DNA of 64,000 bases, taken from positions 4,960,001-5,024,000 of the forward strand of contig NZ_JAJSOO010000001.1 of NCBI RefSeq assembly GCF_029428875.1, written 5' to 3'. This document shows positions 25,883 through 35,512 of this stretch, one piece after another; position 1 is the first letter of the stretch, and each line of letters starts with the position of its first letter. The stretch is from Streptomyces sp. JH34 (lineage in GTDB: Bacteria > Actinomycetota > Actinomycetes > Streptomycetales > Streptomycetaceae). A program made the position numbers and the translations under genes. The notes under the pieces were generated by a model. The model did no database searches. It was not told where the DNA came from and saw nothing but the letters and a program-made list of their open reading frames with translations.

Positions 25883-26551
25883 ATGAACAACTTCTCCGGC
25901 GCCTCCGCGAGCGGCCTCTACACCGGCCCGCAGGTGGACAACCGCTACGTCGTCCCGCGCTTCGTGGAGCGCACCTCGCAGGGTGTGCGTGAGTACGACC
26001 CGTACGCGAAGCTCTTCGAGGAGCGCGTGATCTTCCTCGGCGTCCAGATCGACGACGCCTCGGCCAACGACGTCATGGCACAGCTGCTGTGCCTGGAGTC
26101 GATGGACCCGGACCGTGACATCTCGATCTACATCAACAGCCCCGGCGGCTCGTTCACCGCGCTCACCGCGATCTACGACACGATGCAGTTCGTGAAGCCG
26201 GACATCCAGACGGTCTGCATGGGCCAGGCCGCCTCCGCCGCCGCCGTCCTGCTGGCCGCGGGCACCCCGGGCAAGCGCATGGCGCTCCCGCACGCCCGTG
26301 TGCTCATCCACCAGCCGTCCTCGCAGACCGGCCGCGAGCAGCTCTCCGACCTGGAGATCGCGGCCAACGAGATCCTGCGGATGCGGACCCAGCTCGAGGA
26401 GATGCTGGCCAAGCACTCCACCACCCCGCTGGAGAAGATCAGCGAGGACATCGAGCGCGACAAGATCCTTACCGCCGACGACGCACTCGCGTACGGTCTG
26501 GTGGACCAGATCGTCTCCACCCGGAAGACCACCGCGGGCGCGTCGGTCTGA
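25883..26551 (+). CDS. clpP2: ATP-dependent Clp protease proteolytic subunit ClpP2
   Basis: 222 residues from ATG 25883. Triad: Ser118 in GQAASAAAVL and His143 in LIHQPSSQTG, with an Asp in ADDALAYGLVDQ. Compared with ClpP1 it has a longer N-terminus that is Ser/Gly-rich and may be processed. I chose 25883 because a purine-rich site (GGTGAAGA) precedes it at normal distance; ATG 25868 would be an alternative but has its AGG directly abutting. Part of the clpP1-clpP2 operon. Confidence 0.96.
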   Translation: MNNFSGASASGLYTGPQVDNRYVVPRFVERTSQGVREYDPYAKLFEERVIFLGVQIDDASANDVMAQLLCLESMDPDRDISIYINSPGGSFTALTAIYDTMQFVKPDIQTVCMGQAASAAAVLLAAGTPGKRMALPHARVLIHQPSSQTGREQLSDLEIAANEILRMRTQLEEMLAKHSTTPLEKISEDIERDKILTADDALAYGLVDQIVSTRKTTAGASV

Positions 26552-26562
26552 CGTCGGTCTTT

Positions 26563-26616
26563 CCCCTTGGCACATTCCGTTTGCACGGCCACGGCCGTGT
26601 GAACCGTGCCAAGGGG
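26563..26616 (+). terminator. Two-tier hairpin between clpP2 and clpX
   Basis: An outer 11-bp stem CCCCTTGGCAC with its complement (26563-26573 and 26606-26616) encloses an inner 7-bp stem CACGGCC-AC-GGCCGTG (26584-26599). It may end the clpP1P2 transcript or attenuate read-through into clpX. Confidence 0.7.
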
Positions 26617-26707
26617 GGCCCGAACAGGGGGCCAGGCAAGGTACCGTCGGATAGAGGCACCAGGAGCCGCTGAACCAGGCTGCTCCCAGGCGAAGGGGAA
26701 TCACCTC

Positions 26708-28006
<1,299 letters not shown>

Positions 28007-28027
28007 CGGCGGCGAACGACACACGCG

Positions 28028-28060
28028 AAGGGGCGCCCGGCCGATGGCCGGGCGCCCCTT
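28028..28060 (+). terminator. clpX terminator (copy 1)
   Basis: A perfect 15-bp stem (28028-28042 with 28046-28060), loop GAT, followed by TTC and T-rich sequence. Confidence 0.92.
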
Positions 28061-28075
28061 TTCTTGCCCCGTCAG

Positions 28076-28102
28076 TATTAGTCAGTGCTAATATTTCTTG
28101 CT
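28076..28102 (+). promoter_or_regulatory. Promoter and operator-like palindrome of the toxin-antitoxin pair
   Basis: TATTAG-N6-CTAATA (28076-28093) is a perfect 6-bp inverted repeat in a locally AT-rich patch. TAATAT (28089-28094) reads as a -10 box placed 8 bp before the GTG at 28103, so the transcript would be leaderless. The palindrome covers the -10 and could be the autoregulatory site of the HTH antitoxin. Confidence 0.6.
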
Positions 28103-28486
28103 GTGGGCGGTCCGTACGAACTCAGATTCTTCGCAGATGTCCTGGACTGGATTTATGCGCTGGCCAAGGAGGATCCGGATAGTCACGATCACGTCATAGC
28201 GGCCTTGGAGCGCCTCCAGGAGGCTGGTCCGGCGTTACGGCGACCGACGGTCGGTGCGATCGAGGACAGCCGGTACCGCAACATGCGTGAGCTCCGTCCA
28301 CGCAACGGCAGCACGGTCAGTATCCGGATGCTCTTCGTTTTCGATCCGGTACGACGAGCTGTGTTCCTCGTCGCCGGGAACAAGGCGAGCGGACGGCAGT
28401 GGGCAGCCTGGTACCCCAAGGCGATCAGAGAAGCCGACGCCAAGTACATGGCTTACCTTGAAGCTCTAGAGGAGGAGGACGGATGA
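28103..28486 (+). CDS. higB: RelE/HigB-type toxin
   Basis: 127 residues. Gp49/HigB-like RelE superfamily: YELRFFADVLDWIYALAKED, VIAALERLQEAGPALRRPT, then the core strands YRNMRELRPRNGSTVSIRMLFVFDPVRRAVFLVAGNK. Family members are ribosome-dependent mRNA interferases; the basic residues on these strands fit this. GTG 28103 is chosen since the -10 box lies just upstream and leaves no room for an untranslated leader. It overlaps the antitoxin gene by 4 bp (ATGA); toxin-first order is typical of higBA. Lies wholly inside the segment bounded by the clpX end repeats. Confidence 0.88.
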   Translation: MGGPYELRFFADVLDWIYALAKEDPDSHDHVIAALERLQEAGPALRRPTVGAIEDSRYRNMRELRPRNGSTVSIRMLFVFDPVRRAVFLVAGNKASGRQWAAWYPKAIREADAKYMAYLEALEEEDG

Positions 28487-28788
28487 ACCTCGGCAGCATG
28501 GCCGACCTCGCGGCTGACATCACACCGGAGAAGCGCGCCCGCATCGATGCGATCAAGAGCGAGATGGTCGACGCGGAGCGGGGCCACGAGCTGGCCTCCC
28601 TCCGGAAGGCGCAGGGGCTGACCCAGGTCCAGGTGGCGAAGGCTATGGGCGTGACGCAGGGGCGGATCAGTCAGATCGAGCGTGGTGGCGTGCGTCTGGA
28701 CACATCGACGATGTCGGCCTACCTGCACGCAATCGGAGGCGAGCTGACGATACTGGCGACGGTCGGAAACCTGTCCGTGAAGCTCTGA
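28483..28788 (+). CDS. higA: HigA-type XRE-family antitoxin
   Basis: 101 residues. After an N-terminal helix (TPEKRARIDAIKSEMVDAER) comes a helix-turn-helix of the XRE/Cro class: LASLRKAQGLTQVQVAKAMG with VTQGRISQIERG. The C-terminal part (STMSAYLHAIGGELTILATV) completes the fold. It should neutralise the toxin and repress the shared promoter. Translation is coupled to the toxin gene by a 4-bp overlap. The stop is 16 bp before the second clpX-end repeat begins. Confidence 0.9.
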   Translation: MNLGSMADLAADITPEKRARIDAIKSEMVDAERGHELASLRKAQGLTQVQVAKAMGVTQGRISQIERGGVRLDTSTMSAYLHAIGGELTILATVGNLSVKL

Positions 28789-28804
28789 TTCGCCGCGCAG
28801 CCGT

Positions 28805-28924
28805 TCCCGCGTGAGCCGCGCACGATCGGCAAGAACGACGGCGGCCGCCACGCGAAGTCCGCGTAGCGGCGCCAACGACGACGCGCACGCGAAGGGGCGC
28901 CCGGCCGACGGCCGGGCGCCCCTT
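28805..28924 (+). repeat. Direct repeat, copy 2: clpX 3' end plus terminator, non-functional
   Basis: Encodes in frame PREPRTIGKNDGGRHAKSA and a stop, one residue different from the real ClpX end, but has no upstream clpX sequence. Homology to copy 1 starts abruptly at 28805, right after unrelated insert sequence. Confidence 0.95.
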
Positions 28925-28925
28925 C
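28891..28925. terminator. clpX-type terminator, copy 2
   Basis: A perfect 16-bp stem (28891-28906 with 28910-28925), loop GAC. It now lies between higA and the convergent gene ending at 28939 and can serve both. Confidence 0.88.
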
Positions 28926-28938
28926 GACGTGAGCGGGA

Positions 28939-29946
28939 TCAGATCTTGGTGCGGGAGGTGTTGTAGAGCTTGGCCGCGAGGGCGGCGACATCAGACTGAG
29001 GCATGGCCTTCTCCGTCATCATCGCTCCCACATCGACCCCCACGACGATGCCGACCGTGCTGTAGTCGGTCCACACGCACACCGGCGTGACGATTTCCTT
29101 CGGGCCGTTCTTCGCCGTCCCGTCGGCGTCTTCGTTGATCGCCTTGAGGCTCTGGCACTTCATCAGCGCTCCGTCGAACCCTTCGGGCTTCACGGCTTCG
29201 GGTTCGCCGACGAGCGAGACGTTCTCGCTGTCCTCGCTCTTCCCCATCTCCAGCTCGGCGTTCTTGAAGGCGCTGTCGATCACCTTCGCGGGGTCGCTGA
29301 CCTCACCCCAGTAACCGGTGAAGACGAGCGACTTCATGGTGAGCGGATTCTTCTCGTCGCCGCTCACATACTGGGCGTTCACCTGGTTGGGGTTCTTGAT
29401 CCCCATCGCCTCGGCCTCGGCCTTGTCCTTGCCCGTCACCGGTTTCGAGGGAGTGGCCTTGGAGGGGTCCTGCTTATACGTATCCACCGAGGCGGCGGGC
29501 GTCAGCTTGTACCCCTTGGTGGAGTCGGCCACGTCGCTGTTGCTGGACCCACCCGAGGTGAGGAAGTACACCCCGCCCGCGACCACGGCCAGCGCGACCA
29601 CGGCCGCGCCGATGATCAGGCCCGTCTTCTTCTTCGGGGCGCCCGGCTGGCCCGGCATGCCCGGGTAGGCCTGCTGGCCGCCGTACGGGGGAGTGGGCGG
29701 CTGCTGGCCGTACGGGCCCGGCTGCTGGCCCTGCGGGTAGCCGTAGCCCTGCGGGGGCTGCTGCTGCGGCGGGACGCCCTGGGGGGCCTGCTGCGGGTAG
29801 CCGTAGCCGGGCTGCGGGGGCCCCTGCGGCGGCTGACCGCCGTACGGCCCGGGCTGCTGCCCGTACGGGCCCGGCTGCTGGCCGTACGGTCCGGGCTGGC
29901 CCTGCGGCGGCTGCCCGCCGTACGGGCCCGGCTGGTTGTAGCTCAT
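28939..29946 (-). CDS. Membrane-anchored protein with Pro/Gly/Gln/Tyr-rich N-terminus
   Basis: 335 residues. Residues 1-110 are low-complexity repeats of the type GPYGQQP and PPQGYGYP, cytosolic and disordered. A basic stop (PKKKTG) precedes one membrane helix at about 114-134 (LIIGAAVVALAVVAGGVYFL). The extracellular domain (about 140-335) contains two cysteines (MKCQSL, PVCVWTD) likely to form a disulfide. The C-terminal half resembles Streptomyces proteins of unknown function that share this PxYGQQP-TM layout. ATG 29946 has GGAGGGGA upstream. Divergent from valS. Confidence 0.85.
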   Translation of the reverse strand: MSYNQPGPYGGQPPQGQPGPYGQQPGPYGQQPGPYGGQPPQGPPQPGYGYPQQAPQGVPPQQQPPQGYGYPQGQQPGPYGQQPPTPPYGGQQAYPGMPGQPGAPKKKTGLIIGAAVVALAVVAGGVYFLTSGGSSNSDVADSTKGYKLTPAASVDTYKQDPSKATPSKPVTGKDKAEAEAMGIKNPNQVNAQYVSGDEKNPLTMKSLVFTGYWGEVSDPAKVIDSAFKNAELEMGKSEDSENVSLVGEPEAVKPEGFDGALMKCQSLKAINEDADGTAKNGPKEIVTPVCVWTDYSTVGIVVGVDVGAMMTEKAMPQSDVAALAAKLYNTSRTKI

Positions 29947-30082
29947 TGCGCTGTCCCCTCCAGAATGCTTATGCGTTCCGAACATCCTGACGGAAGCGGC
30001 GCCCGCACAGGGCATCCGGGCGCACACCGTTACTGAACAAACCGGTTTCGGCGCACGACTGTGACGCCCCTAAACTGTCTGC

Positions 30083-32701
30083 GTGACCGAGAACGCAGCG
30101 CAGCAGCCAGCCAGCACCCCCGAACTGCCGACCCAATACGCGCCGGCCGATGTAGAGGGGCCGCTGTACGAGCGCTGGGTAGAACGTGGTTACTTCACGG
30201 CCGACGCGAAGAGCGACAAGCCCGCGTACACCGTCGTCATCCCCCCGCCGAACGTCACCGGCAGCCTCCACCTGGGCCACGCCTTCGAACACACGCTGAT
30301 CGACGCCCTCACCCGCCGCAAGCGCATGCAGGGTTTCGAGACGCTGTGGCAGCCCGGCATGGACCACGCCGGCATCGCCACCCAGAACGTCGTCGAGCGC
30401 GAACTCGCCAAGGACGGCAAGTCCCGCCACGACCTGGGCCGCGAGGCGTTCGTCGAGCGCGTCTGGCAGTGGAAGGAAGAGTCCGGCGGTCAGATCTCCG
30501 GCCAGATGCGCCGCCTCGGCGACGGCGTCGCCTGGGACCGCGAGCGCTTCACCATGGACGAGGGTCTGTCCACGGCCGTCCAGACCATCTTCAAGCGGAT
30601 GTACGACGACGGCCTGATCTACCGCGCCGAGCGCATCATCAACTGGTGCCCGCGCTGTCTGACGGCCATCTCCGACATCGAGGTGGACTACCAGGACGAC
30701 GACGGCGAGCTCGTCTCCATGAAGTACGGCGACGGTGACGACACCATCGTCGTCGCCACCACCCGCGCGGAGACCATGCTCGGCGACACCGCCGTCGCCG
30801 TCCACCCCGACGACGAGCGCTACGCCCGCCTCATCGGCAAGCAGATCAGGCTGCCGCTCACGAACCGCACCATCCCGGTCGTCGCGGACACCCATGTCGA
30901 CCCCGAGTTCGGCACCGGCGCCGTCAAGGTCACCCCCGCGCACGACCCGAACGACTTCGCCATCGGCCGGCGCCACGACCTGGAGACCATCCAGGTCCTC
31001 GACGAGCGCGGCATCATCATCACCCCCGGCCCCTTCCAGGGCCTGGACCGCTTCGAGGCCCGGTCCGCGATCGTCGCCGCCCTGCGCGCCGACGGCCGGA
31101 TCGTCGCCGAGAAGCGCCCGTACGTCCACTCCGTCGGCCACTGCTCCCGCTGCAAGACGACGCTGGAGCCGCGCCTGTCGATGCAGTGGTGGGTCAAGGT
31201 CGAGACGCTCGCCAAGACGGCGGGCGACGCCGTCCGCGACGGTCGCGTCAACATCCACCCCGCCGACCTGACCCCGCGCTACTTCGACTGGGTCGACAAC
31301 CTCAACGACTGGTGCATCTCGCGCCAGCTGTGGTGGGGCCACCGCATCCCCGTCTGGCACGGCCCGAACGGCGAGATGGTCTGCGTCGGCCCGAACGACG
31401 AGGCGCCCACCGGTGAGGGCTGGCACCAGGACACCGACGTCCTCGACACCTGGTTCTCCTCCGGACTGTGGCCGTTCTCCACCATGGGCTGGCCCGAGCA
31501 GACCGAGTCGCTGGAGAAGTTCTATCCGAACTCCGTCCTGGTCACCGGCTACGACCTGATGTTCTTCTGGGTCGCCAGGATGATGATGTTCGGCCTGTAC
31601 GCCATGGGCGACGTCCCGTTCCGCACCATCGCCTTCCACGGCATGGTCCGCGACGAGACCGGCAAGAAGATGTCGAAGTCCAAGGGCAACGTCGTCAACC
31701 CGCTCGACTGGATGGACAAGTACGGCTCCGACGCCGTCCGTTTCACCCTGGCCCGCGGTGCCAACCCGGGCGTCGACGTCCCGATCGGCGAGGACTGGGT
31801 CCAGGGCTCCCGCAACTTCGCCAACAAGATCTGGAACGCCACTCGCTTCGCGCTGATGAACGGCGCGACGATCGAGGGCGCACTGCCGGCCCCCGAGCAG
31901 ATGACCGCCACCGACCGCTGGATCCTGTCCCGGCTCAACACGGTCGTCGCCCAGGTCGACGCGCTCTACGACGACTACCAGTTCGCCAAGCTGTCCGACG
32001 CCCTTTTCCACTTCGCGTGGGACGAGGTGTTCGACTGGTACGTCGAGCTGTCCAAGACGACGTTCTTCGCCGAGGGCGAGCAGGCCAAGGTCTCCGCGCG
32101 TGTCCTCGGCGAGGTCCTCGACGTCACCCTGCGCCTGCTGCACCCGGTCGTCCCCTTCGTCACCGAGACGCTCTGGACGACCCTCACCGGCGGCGAGTCC
32201 CTCGTCGTCGCCGACTGGCCGAACGACTCGGGTTTCCGCGACCAGGGGGCCGAACGAGAGATCGAGCTCGTCCAGCAGGTCGTCACCGAGGTCCGCAGGT
32301 TCCGCTCCGACCAGGGCCTGCAGCCCGGCCAGAAGGTCCCCGCCGCGCTCACCCTGGACGGCACCGCCCTGGCGCCCCACGAGGCCGCCATCCGGCAGCT
32401 GCTGCGCCTCCAGCCGGCCGGCGACGGCTTCCACGCCACCGCCTCGCTCCCCGTCGCCGGTGCCACGGTCGCTCTCGACCTCTCCGGCACCATCGACGTC
32501 GCCGCCGAGCGCAAGCGCCTCACCAAGGACCTGGAGGCCGCCAAGAAGGAGATCGTCCAGGCCAACGGCAAGCTCGGCAACGAGGCCTTCCTGGCGAAGG
32601 CCCCGGACAACGTGGTCGACAAGATCCGTGGACGGCTCGCCAAGGCCGACGCCGACATCGAGCGGATCAGCACCCAGCTGGCGAACCTGCCGAAGGGCTG
32701 A
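30083..32701 (+). CDS. valS: Valyl-tRNA synthetase
   Basis: 872 residues. Charges tRNA-Val with valine in the cytosol. Class I signatures: HIGH as HLGH in PPPNVTGSLHLGHAFEH near residue 65, and KMSKS in GKKMSKSKGNVVNP. The editing (CP1) domain is intact (TTRAETMLGDTAVAVHPDD). The C-terminal coiled coil (IDVAAERKRLTKDLEAAKKE) is present. GTG 30083. Followed by a terminator and then folC on the same strand, as in other streptomycetes. Confidence 0.97.
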   Translation: MTENAAQQPASTPELPTQYAPADVEGPLYERWVERGYFTADAKSDKPAYTVVIPPPNVTGSLHLGHAFEHTLIDALTRRKRMQGFETLWQPGMDHAGIATQNVVERELAKDGKSRHDLGREAFVERVWQWKEESGGQISGQMRRLGDGVAWDRERFTMDEGLSTAVQTIFKRMYDDGLIYRAERIINWCPRCLTAISDIEVDYQDDDGELVSMKYGDGDDTIVVATTRAETMLGDTAVAVHPDDERYARLIGKQIRLPLTNRTIPVVADTHVDPEFGTGAVKVTPAHDPNDFAIGRRHDLETIQVLDERGIIITPGPFQGLDRFEARSAIVAALRADGRIVAEKRPYVHSVGHCSRCKTTLEPRLSMQWWVKVETLAKTAGDAVRDGRVNIHPADLTPRYFDWVDNLNDWCISRQLWWGHRIPVWHGPNGEMVCVGPNDEAPTGEGWHQDTDVLDTWFSSGLWPFSTMGWPEQTESLEKFYPNSVLVTGYDLMFFWVARMMMFGLYAMGDVPFRTIAFHGMVRDETGKKMSKSKGNVVNPLDWMDKYGSDAVRFTLARGANPGVDVPIGEDWVQGSRNFANKIWNATRFALMNGATIEGALPAPEQMTATDRWILSRLNTVVAQVDALYDDYQFAKLSDALFHFAWDEVFDWYVELSKTTFFAEGEQAKVSARVLGEVLDVTLRLLHPVVPFVTETLWTTLTGGESLVVADWPNDSGFRDQGAEREIELVQQVVTEVRRFRSDQGLQPGQKVPAALTLDGTALAPHEAAIRQLLRLQPAGDGFHATASLPVAGATVALDLSGTIDVAAERKRLTKDLEAAKKEIVQANGKLGNEAFLAKAPDNVVDKIRGRLAKADADIERISTQLANLPKG

Positions 32702-32711
32702 TGACCTGAGA

Positions 32712-32757
32712 GCGGAGCCCCCGTGCCCCCGACCGACCGGGAGCGCGGGGGCTCCGC
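32712..32757 (+). terminator. Terminator after valS
   Basis: A perfect 12-bp stem (32712-32723 with 32746-32757) around a 22-nt GC-rich loop that can itself fold, 10 bp after the stop. Confidence 0.75.
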
Positions 32758-32823
32758 CGTGCCCGGGGGAGTGCGGCGGCGGGCGCTGCGCGCGATGTCC
32801 GCGGCCATCCGTAGACTGGCCCT

Positions 32824-34347
32824 GTGAGTGAGCCCCGCCCTTCAGACCGGCACGACGCGTCCGATTCCGACGACACCTTCGCGGAGATCGTCGACGAGGA
32901 GACCCAGCGCGATCCCGACCTGGCGGTGATCGAGGCCGGGAGCCGCACGCTGCGCACCCAGTCGGGACCGCCCCAGGGTGAGGCGGTCCCCGACCGCCCC
33001 GCCGACCCCGAGACCGACCGCGCGCTGCGCGAGGTGGAGCAGGAGCTCGCCGGCCGCTGGGGCGAGACCAAGCTCGAGCCGTCGGTGACCCGTATCGCTG
33101 CCCTGATGGACGTGCTGGGGGAGCCCCAGCGTGCCTACCCGTCGATCCACATCACGGGGACGAACGGCAAGACCAGCACGGCCCGCATGATCGAGGCCCT
33201 GCTGAACGCCCTCGACCTGCGCACCGGCCGCTACACCTCGCCGCACGTCCAGTCGATCACCGAGCGGATCAGTCTGGACGGCGCCCCGATCGACGCCGAG
33301 CGTTTCATCGAGACGTACAACGACGTCAAGCCGTACATCGAGATGGTCGACGCCCAGCAGCCCTACCGGCTCTCGTTCTTCGAGGTGCTGACGGGCATGG
33401 CGTACGCGGCCTTCGCCGACGCGCCGGTCGACGTCGCGGTCGTCGAGGTCGGTATGGGAGGCACCTGGGACGCGACGAACGTCATCGACGCCACGGTCGC
33501 CGTCGTCACCCCCATCTCGCTGGACCACACCGACCGCCTCGGCTCCACCCCCGCCGAGATCGCCGGTGAGAAGTCCGGCATCGTCAAGCAGGACGCGACG
33601 GTGATCCTGGCCCAGCAGCCGGTCGACGCCGCGCAGGTCATGCTGAAGAAGGCCGTCGAGGTGGACGCCACGGTCGCCCGCGAGGGCATGGAGTTCGGCA
33701 TCGTCTCCCGCGAGATCGCGGTCGGCGGCCAGTTGCTGACCCTGCGGGGCCTGGGCGGCGAGTACGACAACATCTTCCTGCCGCTCTACGGGGCGCACCA
33801 GGCGCACAACGCCGTGGTCGCCCTGGCCGCCGTCGAGGCGTTCTTCGGCATCGGCGCGGAGCAGGCCCGCAGCCTCGACGTGGAGGCGGTGCGCAAGGCC
33901 TTCCTGTCCGTCCTCTCGCCGGGCCGCCTCGAGGTCGTCCGGTCCAGCCCGACCGTCGTCCTGGACGCGGCGCACAACCCGGCAGGCGCACTCGCCGCCT
34001 CCGAGGGGATCTCCGAGGCGTTCAGCTTCTCCCGGCTGATCGGCGTCGTCGGCACGAGCGGTGACAAGGACGTCCGGGGGCTCCTCGAAGCCTTCGAGCC
34101 GATCTTCGCCGAGATCGTCGTCACCCAGAACTCCAGCCCGCGCGCCATGGACGCGGACGCGCTCGCCGCCGTCGCCGTCGAGGTCTTCGGCAACGAACGC
34201 GTCCAGGTCGAGCCACGCCTGGACGACGCCCTGGAGGCGGCGATCACCCTCGCCGAGGAAGAGGCCGAATACGCGGGCGCCGGGGTCCTGGTGACCGGAT
34301 CCGTGATCACGGTCGGCGAGGCCCGGCTGCTTCTTGGAAGGCGCTGA
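32824..34347 (+). CDS. folC: Bifunctional folylpolyglutamate synthase / dihydrofolate synthase
   Basis: 507 residues. Adds glutamate to dihydropteroate and to reduced folates. The ATP loop is ITGTNGKTSTARMIE; the second signature, ALNALDLRTGRYTSPHVQSITERI, follows. VVEVGMGGTWDATNVID and SLDHTDRLGSTPAEIAGEKSGI are Mur-ligase-like motifs. There is an N-terminal extension of about 75 residues, acidic and disordered, as in other streptomycete FolC. GTG start 32824. Followed by the DUF4233 gene with a 4-bp gap, then ndk. Confidence 0.95.
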   Translation: MSEPRPSDRHDASDSDDTFAEIVDEETQRDPDLAVIEAGSRTLRTQSGPPQGEAVPDRPADPETDRALREVEQELAGRWGETKLEPSVTRIAALMDVLGEPQRAYPSIHITGTNGKTSTARMIEALLNALDLRTGRYTSPHVQSITERISLDGAPIDAERFIETYNDVKPYIEMVDAQQPYRLSFFEVLTGMAYAAFADAPVDVAVVEVGMGGTWDATNVIDATVAVVTPISLDHTDRLGSTPAEIAGEKSGIVKQDATVILAQQPVDAAQVMLKKAVEVDATVAREGMEFGIVSREIAVGGQLLTLRGLGGEYDNIFLPLYGAHQAHNAVVALAAVEAFFGIGAEQARSLDVEAVRKAFLSVLSPGRLEVVRSSPTVVLDAAHNPAGALAASEGISEAFSFSRLIGVVGTSGDKDVRGLLEAFEPIFAEIVVTQNSSPRAMDADALAAVAVEVFGNERVQVEPRLDDALEAAITLAEEEAEYAGAGVLVTGSVITVGEARLLLGRR

Positions 34348-34351
34348 CCCT

Positions 34352-34720
34352 GTGCGTACGCTCTGTGCTTCGACGCTGATCGGCGAGTTCTTCGTCATCG
34401 GCTTCGCCGGGCTCGTGGCGATGAAGTCCGACGACCTGTCCATGGCCACGGTCTGGACGGTCTGCGGCATCGGCATGCTGCTCTCCGTCCTGCTCTGCGG
34501 TGTGATCACCCGTCCCGGCGGCATCCAGCTCGGCTGGGGGCTCCAGATCCTGCTGGTGCTGAGCGGCTTCTTCGTCCCGATGATGTTCATCCTCGGAGTG
34601 ATCTTCGCGGCCCTGTGGTGGGCCTCGGTGCACTACGGCCGCAGGATCGACGAGGCCAAGGCGCGGTGGGCGGCCCAGGCCGAGGCGCAGGAGCGTGCGG
34701 AGGCTCCGGCCCAAGGATGA
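34352..34720 (+). CDS. DUF4233 membrane protein
   Basis: About 122 residues, four hydrophobic helices: TLIGEFFVIGFAGLVAM, ATVWTVCGIGMLLSVLLCGVI, GLQILLVLSGFFVPMMFILG and VIFAALWWASVHYG. A cytosolic Ala/Glu-rich tail ends the chain. This actinobacterial family regularly sits between folC and ndk. Function unknown. GTG 34352 is used because the conserved N-terminus MRTLCASTLIGEFF begins there. Confidence 0.9.
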   Translation: MRTLCASTLIGEFFVIGFAGLVAMKSDDLSMATVWTVCGIGMLLSVLLCGVITRPGGIQLGWGLQILLVLSGFFVPMMFILGVIFAALWWASVHYGRRIDEAKARWAAQAEAQERAEAPAQG

Positions 34721-34806
34721 CGCAGCGTAAGCCCGGTCGCAGACCGGTCGGCGCACCCCTGTAATCTCGCCCTCACCCGCACCCGAAAGTCTCCAAGGAG
34801 CCGCAC

Positions 34807-35220
34807 ATGACTCAGCGCACCCTCGTCCTTCTCAAGCCCGACGCCGTCAGGCGTGGGCTGATCGGCGAGATCGTCGGCCGCATCGAACGCAAGGCTGGCT
34901 GGACGATCACCGCGCTGGAGCTGCGCACGCTCGACCAGGAGACCCTGGAGCAGCACTACGGCGAGCACAAGGGCCGCCCGTTCTACGAGCCGCTCGTCGA
35001 GTTCATGGCCTCCGGGCCCGTCGTCGCTCTTGTGGCCGAAGGCGAGCGGGTGATCGAGGGCGTCCGTGCCCTGGCCGGCCCCACGGACCCGATCGCCGCC
35101 GCGCCCGGCTCGATCCGCGGTGACTTCGGCACGATCACCCGGGAGAACCTCATCCACGCCTCGGACTCCGAGGAGTCCGCAGAGCGAGAACTCAAGCTTT
35201 TCTTTCCCGGACTTTCCTGA
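34807..35220 (+). CDS. ndk: Nucleoside diphosphate kinase
   Basis: 137 residues. Transfers phosphate from ATP to NDPs through phosphohistidine. The catalytic His117 is in RENLIHASDSEES. LVLLKPDAVRRGLIGEI starts the chain and RPFYEPLVEFMASGPVV is the nucleotide loop. AAGGAG lies in front of ATG 34807. Standard length. A short terminator follows before mreB. Confidence 0.97.
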   Translation: MTQRTLVLLKPDAVRRGLIGEIVGRIERKAGWTITALELRTLDQETLEQHYGEHKGRPFYEPLVEFMASGPVVALVAEGERVIEGVRALAGPTDPIAAAPGSIRGDFGTITRENLIHASDSEESAERELKLFFPGLS

Positions 35221-35252
35221 CTTCGGCTCCGCCAAACAGCGCTCATGACCTG

Positions 35253-35278
35253 GGGCGACCGAAGTAATTCGGTCGCCC
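35253..35278 (+). terminator. Terminator after ndk
   Basis: An 11-bp perfect stem (35253-35263 with 35268-35278) with loop GTAA, followed by TT. Confidence 0.8.
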
Positions 35279-35512
35279 TTCGGCATAGGGTCACGTATCG
35301 CGGGAACCCATCCCTCCGACGTAACGTCACCATGGGTGGAACGGGCAGCCGTTCCGTCCGCCACGGCGAAGGACCCTCGCGCTGTGTCCGTGCATACGGC
35401 ACTACGATGGAAGCTTCCACGCCCGCAGCGCCAACCTCGCCTACCAAAAACAAGCCATTCTTCGCTTCTTGGGAAGGCCCGACGCATCCTCATGGGGAAC
35501 AAGGGGAACTCA

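Noticed and set aside
28061..28804. Integrase or transposase gene inside the clpX-end insert
   Set aside because: Only the two toxin-antitoxin frames fill the insert; no room for another gene and no terminal inverted repeats seen.
29947..30082. T-box or attenuator before valS
   Set aside because: Only about 135 bp, no T-box sequence or terminator/antiterminator pair visible.
29969..32434. 821-codon minus-strand frame opposite valS
   Set aside because: Shadow frame; ValS motifs are all on the plus strand.
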